DNA of 64,000 nt from Brevibacterium spongiae (GTDB taxonomy: Bacteria > Actinomycetota > Actinomycetes > Actinomycetales > Brevibacteriaceae). The position numbers were made by a program, and so were the translations under genes. Below are positions 9,801 to 17,366 of this stretch, one piece after another. The stretch lies in the NCBI RefSeq assembly GCF_026168515.1, contig NZ_CP093443.1:1426001-1490000 (forward strand), given 5' to 3'. The notes under the pieces were generated by a model. The model worked only from the letters and a program-made list of their open reading frames with translations, did not search any database and had not been told where the DNA came from. Within the stretch, counting starts at the first letter, position 1, and the number at the start of each line of letters is the position of its first letter.

Positions 9801-10454
9801 GTGGCGATGAAGGACCTCGAGATCCGCGGCGCCGGCAACCTCCTCGGCGGTCAGCAGTCCGGACACATCGAAGGGGTCGGATTCGACCTCTACGTCCGTC
9901 TCGTCGGCGAAGCTGTGGCGAAGTTCCGCGGGGAGGACACCGAACCCGAAGCGGATATGCGCATCGAACTGCCCGTCGACGCCCACCTGCCCGCCGACTA
10001 CGTCGACCACGAGCGGCTGCGCCTCGAGGCGTACCGAAAGCTCGCTGCGGCAGCGAACGAAGACGAACTCAAGGAAGTCCTCGACGAACTCGTCGACCGC
10101 TACGGGCCCTACCCGGCACCGGTCGGAGTGCTCGCTGATGTGGCCCGGCTGCGCATCCGCGCCCGCGCCTCCGGCGTCAGCGACATCGTCATGCAGGGCA
10201 ACTTCATCCGCTTCGGGCCGGTCGAACTCGCCGACTCGCAAGTGGTCAGGCTCAAGCGCCTGTACCCGAAGTCGCTGCTCAAACCGGCGCTGCGCTCCGT
10301 CCTCGTGCCCAAACCGATGGCCGGAACCGGGTTCGATGCGAAGGAGATGACCGATTCGGACATCCTCCGCTGGGCCCACCAGTTCCTCGACGCGATCCTG
10401 CCCGTCGTCGAATCCGAAGCCACGGAGAAGTCGGAGGCCGTCACGAACGGTTGA
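6843..10454 (+). CDS. mfd: Transcription-repair coupling factor
   Basis: 1203 aa, full length. Mfd pushes stalled RNA polymerase off lesions and recruits UvrA. Domains in order: UvrB-like N-terminal module (to about residue 350), the RNA-polymerase-interacting CarD/TRCF domain (PGDYVVHDQHGVGRF near 515-530), DEAD-type helicase with Walker A GDVGYGKTE near 669 and Walker B IIDEEQRFG near 770, helicase C-terminal domain with QLRGRVGRGRE, and the TRCF C-terminal UvrA-binding domain. GTG start without SD; probably leaderless. The next gene, csbD, has its own promoter-like sequence. Confidence 0.97.
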   Translation: MLNGLDLTRRNPTITGLVAAFNDPNEGGGTIDAIKGLWPSILRRTVNAGAAGDGAAASAPQLIVTATTREAEDLTQALADWVPADSIAIFPSWETLPHEKLSPRSDTVGQRLEVLRRLTHPAPGRELTFIIMPVRAFLQPLAKGLGDIAPAELAVGDEYDIDDLAARLTELAYSRVDMVSRRGEFAVRGGIVDIFPATAERALRVEFFGDEVDEIREFSVSDQRSIPAAEGEAPLTLSAPPCRELLLTDSVRARAAKLAEEVPGAADMLEKIAGGVAVEGMESLSAVLADGMEPIIALLPADSKIIITEPERVEARAADLVETTNEFLEAAWAGAAAGGESPIDLSAASFRTVAEMEDGARLIGLAWWEIGGFAHDEELAAPEENIFSVPARIPKGYAGDVEAILADVKGLIHDRWRILVLTEGPGPGRRMVEVFSEAGVPATFVDDPTDLPEALVTVTTAASFGGFVFDDLKLAVLTEADVLGRAAATSTRDMRRLPTRRRRNQVDPLNLAPGDYVVHDQHGVGRFVEMTQRTTGRGANKHTREYLIIEYAPAKRGQPGDRLYVPSDALDQVTRYVGGESPSLNKMGGADWQTTKAKARKAVKEIAGELIRLYSARQATVGHAYGPDTPWQRELEDAFHYVETADQLTTIDEVKSDMEKTVPMDRLICGDVGYGKTEIAVRAAFKAIQEGKQVAVLVPTTLLVQQHYETFAERYSGFPVTVGALSRFQSKQESEKVKEALGAGTLDLVIGTHRLLSGEVRFKDLGLVIIDEEQRFGVEHKETLKALRTNVDVLAMSATPIPRTLEMAVTGIREMSTLATPPEERHPVLTYVGKREDKQIKAAIRRELMREGQVFYIHNRVRDIEAVAGHIAEMVPEARIAIAHGKMNETRLEQVIVDFWEKKYDVLVCTTIVETGIDIANANTLIIDNADRYGLSQLHQLRGRVGRGRERAYAYFLYPPDTQLTETAHDRLTTLAAHTELGAGMQVAMKDLEIRGAGNLLGGQQSGHIEGVGFDLYVRLVGEAVAKFRGEDTEPEADMRIELPVDAHLPADYVDHERLRLEAYRKLAAAANEDELKEVLDELVDRYGPYPAPVGVLADVARLRIRARASGVSDIVMQGNFIRFGPVELADSQVVRLKRLYPKSLLKPALRSVLVPKPMAGTGFDAKEMTDSDILRWAHQFLDAILPVVESEATEKSEAVTNG

Positions 10455-10505
10455 GAACTCACCGACTGTTCTCTCACCGCCGGCCCACCTGCGGCAGCAG
10501 TGGCG

Positions 10506-10511
10506 TAGAGT
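10506..10511 (+). promoter_or_regulatory. Candidate -10 for csbD-like gene
   Basis: TAGAGT about 58 bases before the start. No clear -35 is seen, so an alternative (stress) sigma factor is possible but unproven. Confidence 0.3.
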
Positions 10512-10568
10512 GCGAAGAGCGGAGCAATCCGCTGTACGCGAGACACCACTCGACGAAGGAGAATCGCC

Positions 10569-10763
10569 ATGGGCGTTGACGACAAGTTCCAGAACAAGGC
10601 AGAAGACCTCGGCGGACGGGCCAAGGAGTCCATCGGTGACGCCACCGGTGACGACGAGCTCAAGGCCGAAGGCGCAACCGATCAGCTCAAGGCCAAGGCC
10701 AAGGACGTCGGCGAGTCCGTCAAGGACCTCGGCGCATCGGTCAAGGACAAATTCTCGAAGTGA
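10569..10763 (+). CDS. CsbD family stress protein
   Basis: 64 aa, hydrophilic, Lys/Asp/Gly rich, with the family pattern DKFQNKAEDLGGRAKESIGD followed by repeats of the type DELKAEGATDQLKAKAKD. CsbD proteins are general-stress (SigB-type) proteins in Firmicutes and are common in actinobacteria; the molecular role is unknown. Strong SD GAAGGAGAA before the ATG. A clear terminator follows. Confidence 0.9.
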   Translation: MGVDDKFQNKAEDLGGRAKESIGDATGDDELKAEGATDQLKAKAKDVGESVKDLGASVKDKFSK

Positions 10764-10774
10764 CCGCAGGAACG

Positions 10775-10804
10775 GCCCTCACCGCCTCGGTGGTGGGGGC
10801 TTTT
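10775..10804 (+). terminator. Rho-independent terminator after csbD
   Basis: 10-bp stem with two G-T pairs (10775-10784 with 10791-10800), 6-base loop, followed by TTTT at 10801. One of few classical terminators with a T-run in the window. Confidence 0.75.
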
Positions 10805-10826
10805 CGCGTCAGCAGGAGGAGCGCGC

Positions 10827-11285
10827 GTGGATGAGCCCGGAACCCCACGGGGACCCGTCACCCAGCCGGTGGTTGAGGCGATGGCGACCCTGCGCCGGCG
10901 CTGCCCCTGGTCGAGCCGACAGGACCACCGCAGCCTCGAGAAGTACGCCCGCGAAGAGACCGATGAGCTCATCGAGGCCCTCGAGGAATTCAATGCCTCA
11001 CCGACACCGGACCACCGGGCCGCGGTGGTCGAAGAACTCGGCGACGTGTTCTACCAGGTGCTCTTCCACTCAGCCCTGCTCGACGAAAGCGGCGGACACG
11101 ACTACGGTCACAGCCTGGGAGCCATCATCGACGGTCTCGAGGAGAAGCTCATCCGCCGCCATCCGCTGGCCTTCGGCGACGACGCCGGGGACGAGATGGC
11201 CTCGTTGGAAGACGTCGAACGCGAATACCGGCGGATCAAAGCGGACGAGAAATCCGCACGGCACAGAGAGGAAGACGACCGATGA
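10827..11285 (+). CDS. mazG: MazG nucleotide pyrophosphohydrolase
   Basis: 152 aa, single MazG domain. Hydrolyses NTPs or dNTPs to monophosphates (house-cleaning). The metal-binding pattern EETDE (43-47) and EELGD (69-73) is intact. GTG start at 10827 with AGGAGG ten bases upstream. Its last four bases overlap the ATG of the next phosphatase gene, so the pair is translationally coupled. Confidence 0.93.
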   Translation: MDEPGTPRGPVTQPVVEAMATLRRRCPWSSRQDHRSLEKYAREETDELIEALEEFNASPTPDHRAAVVEELGDVFYQVLFHSALLDESGGHDYGHSLGAIIDGLEEKLIRRHPLAFGDDAGDEMASLEDVEREYRRIKADEKSARHREEDDR

Positions 11286-12088
11286 GCCTGGAGCGTCTCG
11301 CTGTTGAGGGCACCTTCAACTTCCGTGACCTCGGCGGCGCCAGCACACAGTCGGGCGAGCGCGCGGTGCGACTGGGGCAGGTGTTTCGCGCCGATGGTCT
11401 GGCGCAGCTGACCGACCGGTCACGCACCGCTATGCGCGAACTCGGAATCGGCACGGTCATCGACCTGCGCGATATCGGCGAACGGTCGAAGCTGCCCGAT
11501 GCCCTCGACGGACTCGACGTGACCCACATCGAACTTCCCGTCTTCGACGATCACTTCTTCCCCAGCCGACCGATGAGCGTCAAAGAGATGAAAGCCGCTG
11601 CGAAGGCGACCGGAATGGACCTCAGCGACCGTTCGCTCGAACGCATCTACGACCTCATGATCACTCACTTCGGGCACCGCCTGGCCGCAGTCGTCGACTC
11701 GATCGCCGAGCATTGCGGCACCGGAGTCGTCTTCCACTGCTCTGCCGGCAAGGACCGGACCGGTGTGGTGGGAGCGTTCGTGCTCGACCTCCTCGGTGTG
11801 GGCAGGGAGACGATCATCGACGAGTACACGGTCACCTCCACCCACCTCGCCGACGGCTTCCTTGACTCGATCACCAGGAACTTCGCCGATGCCGGCATCT
11901 CCGGCAACCTCGCCGTGACTGCCACCGCCGCCCCTGCCGAACTCATGCATGAAGTCCTCGATCGCGTCGAGACCGATCACGGGGGAGTCGAAGCGTATCT
12001 GCTCGCCCACGGGATGGACGAGGCCACACCGCAGCGGCTGCGTGACTGCCTGCTCGAACCCGCGACCGAGGTCTCAGCGGCCGTCTGA
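11282..12088 (+). CDS. Tyrosine-protein phosphatase (Tyr_phosphatase_3 family)
   Basis: 268 aa. The P-loop HCSAGKDRTG holds nucleophile Cys153 and Arg159; the N-terminal FNFRDLGG is typical of the PtpB/SIW14-like family found in mycobacteria and relatives. Cytoplasmic; may act on phosphotyrosine, phosphoserine or phosphoinositides. ATGA overlap with mazG. Confidence 0.88.
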   Translation: MSLERLAVEGTFNFRDLGGASTQSGERAVRLGQVFRADGLAQLTDRSRTAMRELGIGTVIDLRDIGERSKLPDALDGLDVTHIELPVFDDHFFPSRPMSVKEMKAAAKATGMDLSDRSLERIYDLMITHFGHRLAAVVDSIAEHCGTGVVFHCSAGKDRTGVVGAFVLDLLGVGRETIIDEYTVTSTHLADGFLDSITRNFADAGISGNLAVTATAAPAELMHEVLDRVETDHGGVEAYLLAHGMDEATPQRLRDCLLEPATEVSAAV

Positions 12089-12116
12089 GACCACCGCCGA
12101 GCGATGACCTGGCTGT

Positions 12117-12221
12117 GCGGCACCGAGTCTCTTGGTCGTGACACGGCGTCTAGCGTGTGTGAGACGGCTTCGCCCGTGTGCGACTCTGCGTCTCCCGTGC
12201 GTGACATGGCGAACCGAGAGT
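12117..12221. repeat. Degenerate 21-bp tandem array upstream of eno
   Basis: Five consecutive 21-base units at 12117-12137, 12138-12158, 12159-12179, 12180-12200 and 12201-12221. The three central units share the pattern G(T/C)GACxCxGCGTCTxxCGTG; the outer two are more diverged. The array fills the gap between the phosphatase gene and the eno promoter region. Read on the minus strand it would give a 7-residue periodic peptide, but no credible gene is there. Confidence 0.7.
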
Positions 12222-12245
12222 GAGCCAGGTCGCGCGTTGCATTAA

Positions 12246-13580
<1,335 letters not shown>

Positions 13581-13600
13581 GCGAACCAGGCAGAACTCCC

Positions 13601-13647
13601 CGAGGCGGGGTCGGACGATCGATCATCGATCGTCCGACCCCGCCTCG
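13601..13647 (+). terminator. Very strong hairpin after eno
   Basis: 23-bp perfect inverted repeat, arms 13601-13623 and 13625-13647, around one base. It ends eno transcription. Confidence 0.9.
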
Positions 13648-13687
13648 GTGCTTTGGGGTGCTCCCGCCTCAGTGCTTACCCGCCACC

Positions 13688-13830
13688 ATTAAGCGTCGCT
13701 TCGCACCGGGAGCACCGCCTCGGCGAGTTTCGGCGAAACTATCCCACACCATTAGCGTCGCTTCGCACCGGGAGCACCGCCTCGGCGAGTTTCGGCGAAA
13801 CCATCCCACACCATTAGCGTCGCTTCGCAC
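13688..13830. repeat. Tandem repeat, 62-63 bp units
   Basis: Copy 1 is 13688-13750 (63 bases, one extra A), copy 2 is 13751-13812 (62 bases) and a partial third copy is 13813-13830. Copies 1 and 2 are nearly identical. Each unit contains the internal near-palindromic segment AGTTTCGGCGAAACT and a run CGCTTCGC. The array sits between the eno terminator and the 3' end of the nuclease-like gene. Confidence 0.9.
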
Positions 13831-13905
13831 ATGCAGCCGCAAATCCTCCAGGGGCCGGTGAATTGCACCGGCGGACCGGTAGGAGATAGCGCCAGAGGTG
13901 TCTGA
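13831..13905. other. Gap beside the nuclease gene, with one copy of an 18-bp intergenic motif
   Basis: Contains an inverted repeat GCCGGTG...CACCGGC at about 13854-13872 and, at 13876-13893, one copy of an 18-base motif (CCGGTAGGAGATAGCGCC). Related copies lie at 15122-15139 and 34683-34700. No gene is visible. Confidence 0.4.
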
Positions 13906-14913
13906 TCATGCCGACGCGGCCTGTGATCGGCGGATGGCGCGGCGGATCTCTTCGAACTTCGCCTCCTGAAACAGCTCTTTCCAGCTGATCCGAACCACCT
14001 GCCAACCGCGATCGCGCAGCCACTGCTCCCTGCGACGTTCCTCCTCGAGCTCCTGCCGCGGAACACCTGAACCGAGATAGAGCTTGCCGATACCGTCGAT
14101 CTCGACGATCAGTCGTGCTTCACGGTGGCAGAAGTCGACGCGGATATTGCGTCGGAGGTCTTCGGCGTGGAAAGCGACCTGCGGATCCAGCCCCGTGATG
14201 CCGTACTGGAAGAATCGGACCGCGGCAACCGCCTCGGCGGGGGACTCACGACGAGAATCAGCGAGAGAGATGGCCAACTGCACTTTGCTGATATTGCGCT
14301 TCTCCAGGCATTGGTCGAGGACCGCGAGGATGTCGTCCTTCGTGGTCAGCCCTCGACGCAGCGCATCGTCGAGCATCGCCACCGAGATGTCGAGGTTGTA
14401 GCTGCGGGCGACGTCGATGAGGGTGCGTTCGATGGTGGTAACCGCGGCGCCAGCGATTTCGGTTCGGTGGTTCGACGGAATGTGGTTGCCGCGGACATGG
14501 ATGCTCTTGAAGCGGCGGTTGGTGCCGGGCCGGACGACTTCGACCTGGTGGGTGACGGGGTAGGCGACCGGCAGGGTGTGCATAAGGGCTGCGGAAATGT
14601 GGGAGAAGACCTCGGGCGGCGGATTCGGCTTCGAAGCGTCGGCTCGCAGGTCCGACTGCTGAGCGTAGCGCGCCATCACCAGTGCATTGAGCGCGTTGGT
14701 CTCGTCGCGAATATCGCCGTTATCGACGAACGCCTTATGGAACTTCTCCACGAGGCTGGCCCACAGCGGTCGATGGGAGTCTTGGTCACAGACATGTCTG
14801 ACAACGTAGACACCGCGCGAGAGTCTTCGGAGGCAACAGCGACGGGCACGTTTGATGTCGCTGTGGTTGAAGCCGAGGCGGGTGAGTTCTTGAGTATCCA
14901 TCAGTTTGTACAT
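13906..14913 (-). CDS. AbiEi-antitoxin-like winged-helix protein with C-terminal DUF559/Vsr-like nuclease domain
   Basis: About 335 aa. The N-terminus (TRLGFNHSDIKRARRCCLRR, then LSRGVYVV) is the short winged-helix seen in AbiEi-type antitoxins. The C-terminus has the DUF559 PD-(D/E)XK-like core: IRVDFCHREARLIVEIDG, then EEERRREQWLRDRGWQVVR. This pairing is frequent and variable in actinobacterial genomes; no partner toxin is beside it here. The start is uncertain: ATG 14913 or ATG 14901; neither has an SD, and longer readings lack support. Codon use is less GC-biased than in its neighbours, in line with an acquired gene. Both ends are flanked by intergenic repeats. Confidence 0.7.
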   Translation of the reverse strand: MYKLMDTQELTRLGFNHSDIKRARRCCLRRLSRGVYVVRHVCDQDSHRPLWASLVEKFHKAFVDNGDIRDETNALNALVMARYAQQSDLRADASKPNPPPEVFSHISAALMHTLPVAYPVTHQVEVVRPGTNRRFKSIHVRGNHIPSNHRTEIAGAAVTTIERTLIDVARSYNLDISVAMLDDALRRGLTTKDDILAVLDQCLEKRNISKVQLAISLADSRRESPAEAVAAVRFFQYGITGLDPQVAFHAEDLRRNIRVDFCHREARLIVEIDGIGKLYLGSGVPRQELEEERRREQWLRDRGWQVVRISWKELFQEAKFEEIRRAIRRSQAASA

Positions 14914-15291
14914 GCATTCAAAGTGCACTAAACCGCTGCAAATGACAATGGAGAACTGTTGATATGTGGATAACTCTGTGGACAGTGGCGGTGTTTCGCG
15001 GGGGAGTGGGTGTCGAGTGGGTGAGGTTCGGCCGGCGGACGCGGGCATCATGCACCGCTGGCGGCACAACACCCTGCAGGACCGGTGTGATGTCGGGCTG
15101 CCGGTGTCGGATGCTTCACTGCCTGTAGGAGATGACGCTGCGGGGAGTAAGCGGCAGTCCCGGTGTGTGACGCTGCCCCGCGGAATCGAACACGCCACGG
15201 GTCCGAAATCCTCGCGAGAAGTGTGCGGACACGGCAGACTTGGAGATGTTGCGACATCCTTCCCCAATCCCCGGTCGCAGAGGAAAGAAGC
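14914..15291. other. 378-base gap with paired DnaA-box-like sites and a repeat motif
   Basis: TGTGGATAA at 14965-14973 is the complement of the perfect DnaA 9-mer TTATCCACA. TGTGGACAG at 14977-14985 is one change from the complement of TTGTCCACA, the actinobacterial form. An 18-base motif copy lies at 15122-15139, and a short palindrome AGTGCACT at 14922-14929. No convincing gene is present. The ftsB-like promoter should lie near the right end. Confidence 0.5.
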
Positions 15292-15780
15292 ATGGTCCCG
15301 AGCAAACCCAGACGCAGTGCCCCGAAATCGGCTCCTGGTAAGGCCGCCCCACGTCGACGCCCGAAACCTGTCATCGAAGCCGACGCCACCTCAGAGGCGC
15401 GCGGCCGCCGCATGTCCTGGCGCACCGGGCTGTTTCTTCTCGTCATTGCGATCGTCCTCTTCGCCTTCCTCTCGCCGTTGAACTCCGCGCTCAAGCAGGC
15501 CCAGCAGATCGCGGCTCTGAACAATGAGATCGAAACCACAAAAGCCGAGGTCAAGAGCCTCGAGGAGAAGAACGAGAACCTCAAAGACGCCGACTACATC
15601 AAGCGCAAGGCCCGCGAGGACCAGTACTACGTGGAGGAAGGCAAGAACGCGGTCATCGTGACCAACCAGGAATCCGGCGACGCGGAGTCCGAGGCTGAAC
15701 GGCCGACTCGCAAGCAGGCCTGGTACCTTGAGTTGCTGGAGTCCATTCAGGAGACCGGCAATACCGTGGAGAAGAACTGA
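15292..15780 (+). CDS. FtsB/DivIC-like septum formation protein
   Basis: 162 aa. A basic Pro/Lys/Arg-rich cytoplasmic N-terminus (1-43) is followed by one membrane segment (WRTGLFLLVIAIVLFAFL, 43-60), then a coiled coil (QQIAALNNEIETTKAEVK and on, about 70-100) and the typical DADYIKRKAREDQYYVEEG. It would act with FtsL and FtsQ in the divisome. The start at ATG 15292 follows GAGGAAAG; upstream in-frame codons have no homology look. The stop overlaps the next ATG by one base. Confidence 0.9.
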   Translation: MVPSKPRRSAPKSAPGKAAPRRRPKPVIEADATSEARGRRMSWRTGLFLLVIAIVLFAFLSPLNSALKQAQQIAALNNEIETTKAEVKSLEEKNENLKDADYIKRKAREDQYYVEEGKNAVIVTNQESGDAESEAERPTRKQAWYLELLESIQETGNTVEKN

Positions 15781-16409
15781 TGATCACAGAGTGCACCGAG
15801 GCGGATTTCGCAATCCTTCAAGACCAACTCGGGCGCATTCCCCGCGGAGTCGTCGGCATCGCGGCCCGCAGCACCGCCGGTGAACCGCTCGTCGTGGCCA
15901 CGGCCCCCAGGCTCGAGGACGGCACCCCGTTCCCGACGACCTTCTACCTCACCCACCCCGCCTACGTCGCCGAGTGCTCACGGTTGGAAGCCTCCGGAAT
16001 CATGGCCGAATGGACCGCTGAGGTCGGCGAGGACGAAGACCTCGCTGCCGCCTACGCCGCCGCCCACCGGGCCTACCTCTCCGTCCGCTCCGAAATCGGT
16101 GCCGCCGCCGGCATCGCCGAGGTCGAGGAGATCAAGGACTATTCGGCTGGAGGAATGCCGAACCGCGTCAAATGTCTCCACGCTCTCGTCGGCCATGCGC
16201 TCTCAGCCGGGCCCGGAGTCAACCCGATCGGTGACCGGGCACTGTCGTTCATGAACGACGTACCCCCGGTCGCGACGCCCGACGCCGCCAAAACACCCGA
16301 CGCTGAGGCGACACCCACCGCTGAGCCAACCCCCACTGCGAAACCGACACCCACCGCTGCGGCGGATCCCTCCACCGAACCGACCCCCGCTGCCGAACCG
16401 ACTGACTAG
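15780..16409 (+). CDS. DUF501 domain protein
   Basis: 209 aa. Residues 1 to about 155 form the DUF501 domain, with the family ending YSAGGMPNRVKCLHALVGHA and GPGVNPIGDRAL. The function is unknown; the gene is conserved between ftsB and ppx in actinobacteria. Unusually, about 50 residues of Thr-Pro-Ala repeats (TPTAEPTPTAKPTPTAA) follow, which resemble a flexible linker. Start overlaps the ftsB stop (TGATG). Confidence 0.85.
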   Translation: MITECTEADFAILQDQLGRIPRGVVGIAARSTAGEPLVVATAPRLEDGTPFPTTFYLTHPAYVAECSRLEASGIMAEWTAEVGEDEDLAAAYAAAHRAYLSVRSEIGAAAGIAEVEEIKDYSAGGMPNRVKCLHALVGHALSAGPGVNPIGDRALSFMNDVPPVATPDAAKTPDAEATPTAEPTPTAKPTPTAAADPSTEPTPAAEPTD

Positions 16410-16418
16410 GATCACAGT
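16407..16418 (+). promoter_or_regulatory. Leaderless -10 candidate for ppx
   Basis: TAGGAT at 16407-16412, six bases before ATG 16419; its first three bases are the DUF501 stop codon. There is no SD for ppx. Confidence 0.45.
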
Positions 16419-17366
16419 ATGCGTGTTGCTGCCTTCGATTGCGGGACGAACTCCCTGCGCCTGCTCATCGCCGATGTCGCCGCCGACGGCACTCTCACCG
16501 ATCTTCGTCGTGAGACCCGCATCGTCCGCCTCGGCCAAGGTGTCGATGCCACCGGCGAGTTCGCGCCCGAGGCGCTGGAGCGCACCTTCGCCGTCGCCCG
16601 GGAATTCGCCGAGGTGGCCGCCGACTACCAGCCGGAGAAGCTGAGATTCGTGGCGACCTCGGCCAGCCGCGATGTGAAGAACCGCGATGAGTTCTTCGCC
16701 GGCATCTTCTCGATCCTCGGCATCGTTCCCGACGTCATCGCCGGCGAGGAAGAGGCACGACTGTCTTTCCTCGGTGCCACCGCGAACCTCGGAGCCGCGG
16801 ACGGACCGTTCGTCGTCATGGACCTCGGCGGCGGATCGACCGAGCTCGTTCTCGGCCAGGACGATGTGGACGCGGCGGTGAGCATGGACATCGGATCGGT
16901 GCGCCTGACCGAACGTCACATGCCGGTCGAAACTCCCGACGAGAATCAGATCCGTTCGGCGATCACCGAAATCGACGCTCAGCTCGATCAGGCGGCACAG
17001 GTCGTCGACTTCTCGGCTCCGCGCACCTTCATCGGTGTCGCCGGAACCGTCACGACCATCACCGCAGGCGTGCTCGGACTCGACAGCTACCAGCGCGATG
17101 CCATCCACGGCGCCCACATCAGCGTCGCCGACATCGAAGCCGAATCCGAGAAGCTGCTGGCCATGGACCGCCAGTCGCGTACAGACCTGCCGTATATGCA
17201 TCCGGGACGTGTCGACGTCATCGGTGCAGGATCTCTGCTCTTCGCCCGCATCGTCGCTCGCTTCGACGAGGCTGTCACGGCAGCCGGAGGGCAGCTCGAC
17301 ATCCGCATCTCAGAGACCGACATCCTCGACGGAACTGCGCTCGATCTCGCGCAGACGAGCTCGTGA
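16419..17366 (+). CDS. ppx: Ppx/GppA family exopolyphosphatase
   Basis: 315 aa, the short actinobacterial form (one Ppx/GppA actin-like ATPase fold). Motifs: AAFDCGTNSLRLLIAD near residues 4-18, RLGQGVDATG, VATSASRDVKN, VIAGEEEARLSFLGA, and MDLGGGSTEL near 134-143. Releases phosphate from polyphosphate or hydrolyses pppGpp; short actinobacterial paralogues differ in activity. Overlaps the start of the protease gene by 4 bases. Confidence 0.9.
   Translation: MRVAAFDCGTNSLRLLIADVAADGTLTDLRRETRIVRLGQGVDATGEFAPEALERTFAVAREFAEVAADYQPEKLRFVATSASRDVKNRDEFFAGIFSILGIVPDVIAGEEEARLSFLGATANLGAADGPFVVMDLGGGSTELVLGQDDVDAAVSMDIGSVRLTERHMPVETPDENQIRSAITEIDAQLDQAAQVVDFSAPRTFIGVAGTVTTITAGVLGLDSYQRDAIHGAHISVADIEAESEKLLAMDRQSRTDLPYMHPGRVDVIGAGSLLFARIVARFDEAVTAAGGQLDIRISETDILDGTALDLAQTSS

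Noticed and set aside
8373..10379. 668-codon open frame antisense to mfd
   Set aside because: GC-rich third positions keep antisense frames open; its residues are Asp/Val/His/Arg-rich with no domain.
13688..13830. CRISPR array
   Set aside because: Units are 62 bp, contiguous and without unique spacers; no cas genes are near.
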